A stretch of 32,150 nt of DNA from Desulfarculales bacterium UBA702 (GTDB taxonomy: Bacteria > Desulfobacterota > Syntrophobacteria > Syntrophobacterales > Syntrophobacteraceae), in NCBI GenBank assembly GCA_002298165.1, contig DBMI01000037.1, positions 1-32,150 of the forward strand, written 5' to 3'. How positions within the stretch are numbered: position 1 is the first letter of the stretch; every line of letters starts with the position of its first letter. Shown here piece by piece: positions 8,593-16,089 of this stretch. A model generated the notes under the pieces. That model searched no databases, was not told where the DNA came from, and was given only the letters and a program-made list of their open reading frames with translations. The position numbers were made by a program, and so were the translations under genes.

Positions 8593-8991
8593 GTGAAGAG
8601 AAGTCTTGGTATTTCAATCCTGATGTTTGTAGTCGCCGCCATTAGCCTTTGCGCCGGCTTGTGCAGCGCCGAGGAATTGTCGCCCGTGCCGCAGATTCCC
8701 GTAAATGGTAAGATCACCATGGTGTATTTCGAGCAAAACCGCTGTTTTGGCTGCTGGATGCAAGCCTCAGCTTTCAAGGCTGTCGAGGAAAAATATCGAA
8801 ACAGTGATCAGGTGGCGATAGTCAACATCAATCTATCGACCCACGCGAGTCAAGCGGCAAAATACCAAATCAAGGAGACGCCCGCTCAGATTTTCTACGA
8901 CACTGAGGGTAAGGAGGTGTATCGCCACACAGGGATGATGTTCAAGGGATCCATCATTTCGAGGCTGACGAAAATGGGAGCCAAGCAGTAG
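8593..8991 (+). CDS. Exported thioredoxin-fold protein (CFGC)
   Basis: A 132-aa protein with a Sec signal peptide (MKRSLGI start, hydrophobic core to about residue 24, probable cleavage after CSA before Glu-Glu-Leu). The mature domain has a thioredoxin-like active site Cys-Phe-Gly-Cys (NRCFGCWMQ) after a Val-Tyr-Phe strand, and the cis-proline loop ETPAQIFYD. It therefore probably carries out thiol-disulfide exchange in the periplasm, or a SoxW/thioredoxin_2-like role. The start is GTG at 8593 with AGGGAGG at 8581-8587. It lies 0.7 kb downstream of the thioredoxin reductase pseudogene. No heme or other cofactor motif is visible. Confidence 0.85.
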   Translation: MKRSLGISILMFVVAAISLCAGLCSAEELSPVPQIPVNGKITMVYFEQNRCFGCWMQASAFKAVEEKYRNSDQVAIVNINLSTHASQAAKYQIKETPAQIFYDTEGKEVYRHTGMMFKGSIISRLTKMGAKQ

Positions 8992-9141
8992 GTCCAGAGC
9001 CGCCGGTTAACGAAGTGTGTCCGGATTGATTGGCTTGTCTATGAAATCGGTGCAGCTTGTACCCAACGTCTTTTCGCGACCCCTCTAACCCCTGGCAAGA
9101 CTTCAACGTAACAATTCAGTCGCACGGTCGTTGCGCACATG

Positions 9142-9481
9142 CCCTTTGTCCTTCTGATAAGCTCCGAAGATCGATCACTTAGGTCAAAGGCAATAAGGAT
9201 GGGCGCCCATTGCTTATCAAAGTCAATTAATTTTGGCGAACTTCTAAGGGCAATTTCAGAGGCAACTAACAAAAAAGACCTCCTGGAAATTAAGTATCCT
9301 TCCGAGAGCTATTCAATTCCCCAACCCTGAGTTTCTAATTCCTCTTTAAGGCCCGTAACTGCCATCTCCAGGCCTTTTGGATGAGCTTAAACAGGGCTTC
9401 TCTTCTCTAAAGAAATAGGTGGACAGGCGAGAAATGAGTTCTCCTTAATTCCATGTTTGTAATCTGATAGACTTACTTCGT
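9142..9481 (+). repeat. Direct repeat copy A: truncated response regulator
   Basis: This segment repeats, in the same orientation, the 3' part and downstream region of the response regulator at 12890-13306. Long near-identical stretches are visible, including CCATTGC and the end SESYSIPQP. Similarity continues past the stop codon through the AGGCC hairpin and an ACTTCGT box near 9481. The encoded remnant (9139-9330) keeps only the last third of the receiver. The phosphoacceptor half is absent, and one codon is deleted in the AHCC region. It is a relic, not a working gene. Confidence 0.85.
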
Positions 9482-9510
9482 CCGTCCCACTACCCTTGGA
9501 ACCGGTGGAC

Positions 9511-10461
9511 TTACCAGTTGACTCTTAAAATATTTTCCGAGGGACCTTTGGAGATATAGTCCCAGGAGGTACCGTCATAGAGCCAGATTCCGTAAGTACC
9601 GAAGTCCGCATAGAGCTTTGAGCCTGAGGCGAGCATCTTTTCAGGGTTGCCGGATGTGAGATAAGTCCAGGAATTGCTGTCATAAGCCCAGAGCCCCACC
9701 GCGCCGAAGTCCCCGTAGAGCCTTGAGCCCGAGACGAGCATATTCTTCGGGCTGTCCCCCGTGAGCCGGGACCAGGAAGTGCCGTCGTGGGCCCAGAGGC
9801 CCAAAGCACCGTAATCAGCGTAGAGCTTCGAGCCTGAGGCCAGCATCTTCTGCGGGCTATTCCCCGTGAGGTAGGTCCAGGAAGCACCGTCATAGACCCA
9901 GAGCCCCACCGCGCCGAAATCTCCGTAGAGCTTCGAGTCTGAGACGAGCATATTCTTCGGGGTGTCCCCGGTGAGCTGGGCCCAGGAAGTGCCGTCGTAA
10001 GCCCATAGCCCCCAACGACCAAAATCCGCGTATAGCTTTGAGCCTGAACCGAGCATTTTCTCGGGGCTGTTCCATGTGAGAAAGGCCCAGGAAGTGCCGT
10101 CGTAGGCCCATAGCCCCCAATCACCGAAATCCGCGTAAAGCTTCGAGCCTGAGACAAGCATACTATTCGGACTGTTCCCCGTAAGGGAGGTCCATGAAGT
10201 GCCGTCATAGGCCCACAGCCCCCAACCACCGAAGTCAGCGTAAAGATTTGAGCCTGAGGCCAGCATATTCCGCGGACTGTTCCCAGTGAGATAGGACCAG
10301 GAAGCGCCGTCGGACTTCCACAGGCCCGAGGAAGCAAAAACCGCGTATAATGTCGATGAATCAGGTGAGAAAACCATGCGTTCGGGATTCGCGGGATGTA
10401 AAGATGTCCATGATCCCTCTTTGTGGAGCCAGATCCCCGAAGAGCCAAAATCAACTACAAC
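9511..10461 (-). repeat. Nine tandem 105-bp coding repeats
   Basis: This is the 3' third of the repeat-protein gene. Units of about 105 bp (35 codons) recur nine times. The first is slightly longer (38 codons) and the last shorter (33 codons). The consensus protein unit is YADFGxxGLWxYDGTSWxxLTGNSPxxMLxSGSKL, described here with variable positions marked x. Variation concentrates at the two residues after Phe-Gly and in the Trp-x-x-Leu-Thr segment. Nucleotide identity between units is high, so the array can expand, contract or recombine. Confidence 0.9.
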
Positions 10462-12303
10462 CGGATCGCTGTCAGTCATCTTCAGAACATAAAAATCATA
10501 GGAGCCGGCATATGGATTGAGCGGGGCTTGTCCGCCCGGGCCATTCCAGGTTGCACTGCCGTATCCCGTTGCATAAATACTCCCCCCGCCGTCAACAGCG
10601 ATGCCATAGGTATAACTGTTGCCTGTCGACCCACTGAAGGTATGCCATTGGTAGCGGCCGCTGGCGCCGAGCTTTAGCAAAAAGAGATCGTAGCCGCCGG
10701 TATAAGCGTTTAGCGGGGCCTGTCCGGTCGGACCGTTCCAGGTTGTGTTGCTGTACCCCGTTATATAGATGTTTCCGCTGCCGTCCAGGGCCATCCCATA
10801 GCCGGCTTGGGTTCCTGCTGAACCATAGAAGGTGTGCCACTGGTACTGACCGCTGGCGCCGAGCTTTAGCACAAAGATATCGCTGAGGCCGGCAAAAGCC
10901 TGAAGCGGGGTTTCTCCACCCGGACCGTTCCATGCTGCAGAACTGCTACCAGTGAGGTAAATTTGTCCGCTGCTGTCTACGGCCAAGGCATAGGCCATTT
11001 CGGAGCCTGTCGACCCATAAAAGGTGTGCCACAGGTATTCACCGTCACTGCCGAGCTTCAGCACGAAGAGATCGCTGCCGCCGGAAAAACTATGGAGGGG
11101 GGCCTGTCCGGCCGGACCATTCCATGCTGCATTGCCGTATCCCGAGACATAGATTTTTCCGCTACCGTCTAATGCCATGCTAAGGTTGGTTTCTATGCCT
11201 GCCGAACCGTAGAAGGTGTGCCACAGGTACTGACCGCTGCCGCCGAGCTTTAGCACAAAAACGTCGGTAGCCCCGGAAAAAGCACGGAGCGGGGCCTGTC
11301 CGGTCGGACCGTTCCAGGTTGCATTGCCGTATCCCGTGACATAAATGTTTCTGCTGCCATCTATCGCGATGCTATAGCCACCTTCGCTGACCGCGGATCC
11401 ATAGAATGTATGCCACTGGTATTGACCGCTGCTGCCGAGCTTCAGAACGAAGATATCGGCGCTGCCGACAAACGCGTTAAGCGGGGCCTGTCCTCCCGGA
11501 CCATTCCAGCTTGCATTGGAGTATCCCGTTACATAGATGTTTCCGCTGTCGTCTATTGCCATGGCCCGGCTTGTATCGGTGACTGCAGCAGATCCGTAAA
11601 AAGTATGCCATTGATAGGTCGGGTCAATTATCAGAGGATGATCGTGGTCGTATTCGCCCAGACTAAACCCTACCTCACTGCCGGTGACCTTGAACGCCAC
11701 CGTCACCGGCAAACGATTTCCCCCTATTTCCTGCCACGCAACAGGAGGCGACTCGGTGAGATAGCCGCTCGGGAATTTAAACCGGAGCGAGCCGTTGCTT
11801 TGCATCTCGAAGGGAACGTTATAGCGAAGACGGATGTCCGATGCGTCGGCGCCGGGAGCTACATGGTAGGTGCTTTCCGCTATACCCTGCTCTCCCGGTT
11901 CATATACCAGGTCAATGTCCTTCCAGAGATGCTCGTAGACGACCTTAACAAGGGACGGCGCCTCGGAAATCCCTTCGGTTTGCCTTGGTTTTTCAGCCGC
12001 TTTTGGCATTACCCCTGGTGTGCCCGCAAACTCAACGCTAAGGCCGTGATCCAGCCCAACCAAGTGCGCCTTATTTGGCTGAAACCCAAGGAGATGGCCC
12101 CCAGCCCTGAACTGGAGCAGGCTATCGGTGCCGGGCTGTTTCGATGCAAGTGTTTGATCGGATTTTACTGCCTGAGTGGCAGGCTGCCGACCACCTGATT
12201 CGGCCGAAGCAAAAAGATCAGGATTCAAGATGTGAACGGGCGCTGTAAAGGAGAACCAAACAACTGTCACTAAGAACACTATTATAGAAGTCCGGTTTTG
12301 CAT
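9511..12303 (-). CDS. Secreted SBBP / YDG-repeat protein, 930 aa
   Basis: A long exported repeat protein in three parts. Residues 1-34 include a signal peptide with a hydrophobic core. Residues about 60-229 form the N-terminal domain that usually precedes SBBP repeats (DUF7948-like), with motifs such as YEHLWKDIDLVYEPG. Residues 230-614 hold six SBBP beta-propeller repeats of about 64 aa, each starting near YQWHTFYGS and containing WNGPxGQAPL. Residues 615-930 hold nine units of about 35 aa built on YADFGxxGLWAYDGTSW. The protein probably folds into one or more beta-propellers outside the cytoplasm; its ligand is unknown. The ATG at 12303 follows AGGGGGA. The gene lies between two direct copies of a response-regulator 3' end and has a close paralogue at the right edge. 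Large ORFs on other frames here are shadows. Confidence 0.9.
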   Translation of the reverse strand: MQNRTSIIVFLVTVVWFSFTAPVHILNPDLFASAESGGRQPATQAVKSDQTLASKQPGTDSLLQFRAGGHLLGFQPNKAHLVGLDHGLSVEFAGTPGVMPKAAEKPRQTEGISEAPSLVKVVYEHLWKDIDLVYEPGEQGIAESTYHVAPGADASDIRLRYNVPFEMQSNGSLRFKFPSGYLTESPPVAWQEIGGNRLPVTVAFKVTGSEVGFSLGEYDHDHPLIIDPTYQWHTFYGSAAVTDTSRAMAIDDSGNIYVTGYSNASWNGPGGQAPLNAFVGSADIFVLKLGSSGQYQWHTFYGSAVSEGGYSIAIDGSRNIYVTGYGNATWNGPTGQAPLRAFSGATDVFVLKLGGSGQYLWHTFYGSAGIETNLSMALDGSGKIYVSGYGNAAWNGPAGQAPLHSFSGGSDLFVLKLGSDGEYLWHTFYGSTGSEMAYALAVDSSGQIYLTGSSSAAWNGPGGETPLQAFAGLSDIFVLKLGASGQYQWHTFYGSAGTQAGYGMALDGSGNIYITGYSNTTWNGPTGQAPLNAYTGGYDLFLLKLGASGRYQWHTFSGSTGNSYTYGIAVDGGGSIYATGYGSATWNGPGGQAPLNPYAGSYDFYVLKMTDSDPVVVDFGSSGIWLHKEGSWTSLHPANPERMVFSPDSSTLYAVFASSGLWKSDGASWSYLTGNSPRNMLASGSNLYADFGGWGLWAYDGTSWTSLTGNSPNSMLVSGSKLYADFGDWGLWAYDGTSWAFLTWNSPEKMLGSGSKLYADFGRWGLWAYDGTSWAQLTGDTPKNMLVSDSKLYGDFGAVGLWVYDGASWTYLTGNSPQKMLASGSKLYADYGALGLWAHDGTSWSRLTGDSPKNMLVSGSRLYGDFGAVGLWAYDSNSWTYLTSGNPEKMLASGSKLYADFGTYGIWLYDGTSWDYISKGPSENILRVNW
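10462..11616 (-). repeat. Six tandem ~192-bp SBBP coding repeats
   Basis: The central part of the 930-aa gene encodes six SBBP (beta-propeller) repeats. Each runs from a YQWHTF or YLWHTF start, through a Gly-x-Ile-Tyr-x-(T/S)-Gly strand and WNGPxGQAPL, to an Asp-(I/L/V)-Phe-(V/L)-Leu-Lys-Leu-Gly end. The last unit ends in KMTDSDP at the junction to the 35-aa units. Six blades are compatible with a single propeller. Confidence 0.85.
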
Positions 12304-12853
12304 GAGATCCCCCTACTTGAATCAGTTCGTTCAGTCACCTGCAAAAGCGAAACCTTCACTACTCACACGGACCTGTAGGTATTGGGCACCTGCGGGTATT
12401 GGCGTTTGGCGACCCTCCGAATTTGCGTCGGGTTATAATCCGAGGAATATAAACATCGCGAATATTTTCTGGTCGAAGATAATCTGACTGCTCAAGCTTA
12501 AGATCACAAATTGAAGTAAGTTTCAGAATAAAGTTCAGTATGTGCTTTGCACTGAGACATAGTTTCCGCTAGCCGTCAAGGAAAAATTATAGCAGCCGCC
12601 ACCGCAATGGGACTGGCGGTTTGCGACAATCAAGGTTTAAAAGATGACTATGTGGAAGATAGAAGATCAATTTCATGAAGTTAGTTTCATGCGTGGAGAG
12701 ATTGCAATCCTGAGTGTATCTGGAAACCAACATAGTTTGCAGGCATAATCCTACAATATCTCCCCCTTTCGACGGCCTCGGGAAGCATAAATCCTTGATA
12801 GTTATCGAATGGCACACCCAATGCAACTAGCATTGATGTAAAACCGGATTTCT
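12304..12853. other. Divergent intergenic region
   Basis: 550 bases separate the reverse-strand repeat-protein gene from the forward response-regulator gene. It should hold both promoters. A sigma-54-like site near 12810 points toward the regulator. A CCGCCA/TGGCGG hairpin lies near 12597-12619. No credible gene was seen. The 79-codon reverse ORF at 12587-12826 lacks a ribosome-binding site and family features. Confidence 0.5.
12810..12825 (+). promoter_or_regulatory. Candidate sigma-54 (-24/-12) promoter
   Basis: TGGCACACCCAATGCA matches the sigma-54 consensus TGGCAC-N5-TTGCA except for one base in the -12 element, and keeps the obligatory GG-N10-GC spacing. Transcription would start near 12835, before the response-regulator start at 12890. 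An enhancer-binding activator would be needed; none is encoded in the window. Confidence 0.4.
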
Positions 12854-12889
12854 ATGCCAACAGCTTACTCAAATCATCTGAGGCGATCG

Positions 12890-13306
12890 ATGAGTTCCAA
12901 AATCCTTGTCGTGGACGACGACGAAGACTGGTTGGTAATTTTACGGGATTTCCTTGAATACTCGGGCTACGAGTGTTCAATTTCAACCGATACTATGAAA
13001 GCCAGAAATGATCTCTGGTCGGCTGAACACATTCTCGTGATCTCGGATTATCAGATGCCGGGAGAGTCCGGTCTCGAATTCCTTCGGTACATCTCATCTG
13101 TCTACCCCAAGATACCCTTTGTCCTTCTGACAAGCTCCGAAGATAGATCACTTAGGTCGAAGGCAATAAGAATGGGTGCCCATTGCTGCTTATCCAAGTC
13201 GATTAATTTTGGCGAACTTCTCAGGGCAATTTTAGAGGCAACTGATAAAAAAGACCTCCCGGAAATCAAGTATTTTTCCGAGAGCTATTCAATTCCCCAA
13301 CCCTGA
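12890..13306 (+). CDS. Single-domain response regulator
   Basis: A 138-aa CheY-like receiver protein with no output domain. It shows the acidic pocket (VVDDDED near the N-terminus), the phosphoacceptor Asp in ISDYQMPG, the switch Thr/Ser in LLTSSEDRS and the conserved Lys in LSKSI. About 20 extra residues follow the receiver, ending in SESYSIPQP. Start 12890 is preferred over 12854 because GAGG precedes it by 6 nt and the protein then begins directly before the first strand. No histidine kinase lies nearby, so its partner is elsewhere. The last third and the downstream DNA are duplicated at 9142-9481. Confidence 0.85.
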   Translation: MSSKILVVDDDEDWLVILRDFLEYSGYECSISTDTMKARNDLWSAEHILVISDYQMPGESGLEFLRYISSVYPKIPFVLLTSSEDRSLRSKAIRMGAHCCLSKSINFGELLRAILEATDKKDLPEIKYFSESYSIPQP

Positions 13307-13455
13307 GTTTCTCATTCATCTTTAGGCCCGTATGCATTTCCAGGCCTTTCGGATGAACGCAAACAGGGCTTCTCTTTAAAGAAATTTGGTTGCCAGCCAG
13401 AGGACAGAGATCTCCTTAAATCAATATTTGATAACACCTTATAGAATTACTTCGT
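13115..13455 (+). repeat. Direct repeat copy B (3' end of intact regulator)
   Basis: The right-hand partner of the repeat at 9142-9481. It covers the last third of the intact response-regulator gene plus about 150 bases after its stop. The two copies lie about 4.0 kb apart and enclose the entire 930-aa repeat-protein gene. Differences are scattered substitutions and small indels, so the duplication is not recent. Confidence 0.85.
13325..13350 (+). terminator. Possible terminator after response regulator
   Basis: AGGCC and GGCCT arms, 14 bases apart, follow the response-regulator stop and precede a short TTTC run. The duplicate copy near 9347-9375 has longer arms (AAGGCC/GGCCTT) followed by TT. 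The structure is kept in both copies, but the stem is short and the T-tract weak. Confidence 0.3.
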
Positions 13456-13635
13456 GTGAATCGAAAAAGGAGAGTTTTCTCGCTGCCCCTCTTGAGCGCA
13501 GCTGAGTGGACAGGTTTCTGTTATTGCCTTAGGCGCATTACCCTCCAGAGCACCCTTCCGCCTCCATTATACTGAGAAGCACTGAGGAAAGATTATCAGG
13601 AAAGAATCTTCTTTACTTTCTCTCAAAAAAAAATA

Positions 13636-13663
13636 AACTGTCGACAGTCAGCTATCGACAGTT
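13636..13663. promoter_or_regulatory. Palindromic operator candidate for the GntR gene
   Basis: AACTGTCGA (13636-13644) and TCGACAGTT (13655-13663) form a perfect 9-bp inverted repeat with a 10-base spacer. The left arm also lies inside the perfect 12-bp palindrome ACTGTCGACAGT (13637-13648). The site ends 33 bases before the GntR/FCD start at 13697, the usual place for autoregulation in this family. Binding is inferred from position and symmetry only. Confidence 0.55.
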
Positions 13664-13696
13664 GTGGTTTTGACGGCACGAGGTTCGAGGGGGATA

Positions 13697-14374
13697 ATGG
13701 AGCCCGATGCTCAAAGAATCAGCGAAAGGATCGAAAGGCCATCTCTTTCGGACATCGTTTGCTCTCGCCTCGAACAAATGATTCTTTCCAGGGAGATTCA
13801 GCCTGGAAAACGAATAAACGAGAGCAAGCTTTCAAAAGTCCTTGGTGTTAGCAGGGCTCCAATAAGGGAAGCTTGCCGCCAATTGGAAAAACTCTGGATG
13901 GTCGAGGTCATACCTCGCCGTGGGACATTCGTTAGAGAAATCGAGGCGGAGGAGGTCGAAGACCTGTACGATTTAAGGGCCATTCTGGATGAGTATGCCG
14001 GAAGGAAAGCCGCTTCGAAGATACGGAAAAAAGACTTAAGCCTCTTAAGGGAACACCTTTCGGATATGGAAAGCGCCACCTCTCAGAACGATCCAGGAAA
14101 TTATTTCCGTGCAAATCTGGCTTTCCACCAAACAATCTTTGATATTGCCGGCAACAAAAGCCTCCCAATGATCTATGAGGGAATAACCAAGAGGGCTGCT
14201 TTATTTCGAAAATCAAGTTTGTCAATTCCGGGCAGGTTGGCGGTTTCGCTGCAACAGCACAAGGAAATATTCGAGGCGCTTAGCGCAAGGGACGCCGCCA
14301 AAACTGCTGAACTTATGAAAGGTCATGTGATGAATGCAAAGCAGGCAATCATCAATTCACTCGATCAGCCTTAA
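13697..14374 (+). CDS. GntR-family regulator, FCD (FadR-type) subfamily
   Basis: A 225-aa transcription factor. The N-terminal winged helix (about residues 15-80) has the GntR signature: ILSREIQPGKRINE, then SKVLGVSRAPIREACRQLE and a wing with PRRGTFV. The C-terminal FCD domain (about 85-215) is all helical and shows the metal/ligand-site residues expected: Asp/His around ANLAFHQTIFD, His in QQHKEIFEAL and His in KGHVMNA. FCD regulators normally bind a small organic acid or its CoA ester. ATG 13697 follows GAGGGGG by a few bases. It heads the forward-oriented catabolic island and probably controls it through the palindrome just upstream. Confidence 0.9.
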   Translation: MEPDAQRISERIERPSLSDIVCSRLEQMILSREIQPGKRINESKLSKVLGVSRAPIREACRQLEKLWMVEVIPRRGTFVREIEAEEVEDLYDLRAILDEYAGRKAASKIRKKDLSLLREHLSDMESATSQNDPGNYFRANLAFHQTIFDIAGNKSLPMIYEGITKRAALFRKSSLSIPGRLAVSLQQHKEIFEALSARDAAKTAELMKGHVMNAKQAIINSLDQP

Positions 14375-14630
14375 AGAGACAATTACTGTAGCTCCTCTTC
14401 TGAAAACGGCATCTCGGAAAATGTTTGGACTAGCTGAGCAAAGAAAGAGGTGTGAATCCCAAATAACCAATTTAACATAGCTTTCGAGGTTCCTCCGCCT
14501 TCTGCCATTATGACCTTGAGGAAAACGGCCCCTGCAAGGTTACTACTTGAGTCCGGCCTGAACAACGTTCCAAATCCTTCCTGAACTTTTCTAACGAGTT
14601 GACCAGCAATATTACGAGAAGGATAACAAG
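14375..14630. other. Spacer between regulator and catabolic genes
   Basis: 256 bases that should carry the promoter of the Fe-ADH gene. No second copy of the AACTGTCGA/TCGACAGTT palindrome was found here. The reverse 60-codon ORF at 14383-14565 has no family features. GAGAAGGA just before 14631 is the ribosome-binding site. Confidence 0.4.
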
Positions 14631-15788
14631 ATGATTGCTATCTCAAGCTTTTTTGTACCCGTCGAGATACTGTATGGGGTCGGAATCCGTAAACTTATTG
14701 GATACAAGGTTAAATCCCTCGGAGACACTGCGTTTATAGTCACGGACCCGGGAATAATATCGGCCGGTATTGCCGATGAGATTGAACAGGACATTAAGAA
14801 CTCGGGAATAAGAGCGGTCCGTTTCGGTGGGGTCAAGCCAAATCCTGATGTAGAGACTATAGACGAGGCTTTTGCCCTTGCAAGGCAGGAGGCGGTGAAT
14901 GTGGTGGTCGCCCTTGGTGGAGGAAGTTCCATAGATGTGGCTAAAGCCGTTGGATTGCTGTTGACAAACGGTGGAGAGTCTATTGGGGAATATATTTCAG
15001 GAAAGTCCATCACAAACCCCATCACCCCTTTGATTGCAATACCCACCACCTGTGGGACCGGCAGCGAAGTGACTACTTCCTCCGTAGTCGTTGATCGACT
15101 GCAAAGGCGGAAAGTCAGTTTGCGCCAGGGTCCGTTGCTCTGTGCGAGGTTGGCTCTGATAGACCCTGAATTGATGGCGACCCTGCCTCCACACCTTGTC
15201 GCAGCTACGGGTATGGATGCACTAACCCATGCGATTGAATCCTACCTTTCTTTAGTCGCTTCTCCAATAACGGACGGCTGCGCTCTTTATGCAATCGAGT
15301 TGCTCGGAAAATACTTGAGACCCGCGGCTTCCAATCCATCAAATCTCGAGGCGATATCCAGTGTAGCAATCGGTAGTACAATTGCCGGCTTATCCTTCGG
15401 ACAAGCCTCGACTACCCTGGTTCACTGTATTTCCCATGCGCTTGGCGGAATCCTGGACGTCCCCCACGGGATTGCGAATGCGATCCTTTTGGCGCCTGTA
15501 ATGGAATTCAATTTGCCTGCCAATCCTGAAAAATTTGCACGAGTCGCCAGGGCACTCGGAGAGCATGTTGACGGCATACCGATAATTGAAGCGGCCAATC
15601 GCTCTCTTTCCGCCGTCAGACTGTTGGCGCGAGACCTGAACATTCCGGAAACCCTCGGCGCCATAGGAATCAAGGCCGAAGATTTGCCTGATATCAGCAA
15701 GACGGCATCCATGGAAAAGCGCCTGGCTCAGAACCCTAGACGCGCAACCGAAAGGGAAATTTTGATGATTCTGAGAAGTATTCTGTGA
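14631..15788 (+). CDS. Iron-containing alcohol dehydrogenase (group III)
   Basis: A 385-aa Fe-ADH family protein. The NAD-binding motif GGGSSIDVAKA is near residue 100 and the IPTTCGTGSEVT segment near 140. The metal ligands are Asp196 and His200 (MDALTHAIES), His265 (LVHCISHALGG) and His279 (VPHGIANAIL), the spacing of characterised members such as FucO. It interconverts an alcohol or hydroxy acid with an aldehyde or oxo acid using NAD(H). GAGAAGGA precedes the ATG. The stop overlaps the start of the next gene by 1 nt. Its neighbour AOR could oxidise or produce the same aldehyde (inference). Confidence 0.9.
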   Translation: MIAISSFFVPVEILYGVGIRKLIGYKVKSLGDTAFIVTDPGIISAGIADEIEQDIKNSGIRAVRFGGVKPNPDVETIDEAFALARQEAVNVVVALGGGSSIDVAKAVGLLLTNGGESIGEYISGKSITNPITPLIAIPTTCGTGSEVTTSSVVVDRLQRRKVSLRQGPLLCARLALIDPELMATLPPHLVAATGMDALTHAIESYLSLVASPITDGCALYAIELLGKYLRPAASNPSNLEAISSVAIGSTIAGLSFGQASTTLVHCISHALGGILDVPHGIANAILLAPVMEFNLPANPEKFARVARALGEHVDGIPIIEAANRSLSAVRLLARDLNIPETLGAIGIKAEDLPDISKTASMEKRLAQNPRRATEREILMILRSIL

Positions 15789-16069
15789 TGAGCGGCGGCA
15801 TCGTCAAAGTAAAATTTTACAGCCCATACGACAGGCTGGCTGGAGTACCCGAAGTTCTAATCGAAATAAGGGATGGCGCTACAGTCGGAGATCTGCTCAT
15901 CAAGCTGTTGCGGATGTTTCCTGTTCTGACAAAGGTCATAAAGATTGGCGATGCCGAGGAATTAAGCGCTTCTACACTGCTAATGGCCGATGAGCAGGTA
16001 GTCAGCATGGGAACCATGCTCTCCCCCGGACAAGATTTGAAAATAATGCCTTTTATTCTGGGCGGATAA
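15788..16069 (+). CDS. ThiS/MoaD-like beta-grasp protein
   Basis: A 93-aa ubiquitin-like protein ending in Gly-Gly (PFILGG), the thiocarboxylate-forming tail of MoaD/ThiS. Other MoaD-like features are VKVKFYSPYDRLAG at the start, EIRDGATVGDLL in the middle and SPGQDLKIMPFI near the end. The ATG at 15788 overlaps the preceding TGA (TGATG), indicating translational coupling with the Fe-ADH gene; the GTG at 15785 is less likely. The AOR gene starts 20 nt downstream. MoaD-like proteins beside AOR genes are common and are thought to supply sulfur for the tungsten pterin cofactor; that role is inferred here. Confidence 0.85.
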   Translation: MSGGIVKVKFYSPYDRLAGVPEVLIEIRDGATVGDLLIKLLRMFPVLTKVIKIGDAEELSASTLLMADEQVVSMGTMLSPGQDLKIMPFILGG

Positions 16070-16089
16070 GTAAAAAGGAGTTTTTTGGA

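Noticed and set aside
9525..10454. 309-codon ORF on another reverse frame across the 105-bp repeats
   Set aside because: It is open only because the repeat unit length is a multiple of three, so a stop-free alternative frame is copied along. The product is Ser/Arg/Pro-rich low-complexity sequence.
9511..10461. Regular repeats considered as a CRISPR array
   Set aside because: The units are 105 bp, contiguous and coding, without unique spacers or cas genes.
11410..12198. 262-codon forward ORF antisense to the repeat-protein gene
   Set aside because: It is a shadow of the 930-aa gene, with no recognisable motif and no ribosome-binding site.
12587..12826. 79-codon reverse ORF between repeat protein and regulator
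   Set aside because: It overlaps the probable promoter region and has no ribosome-binding site or motif.
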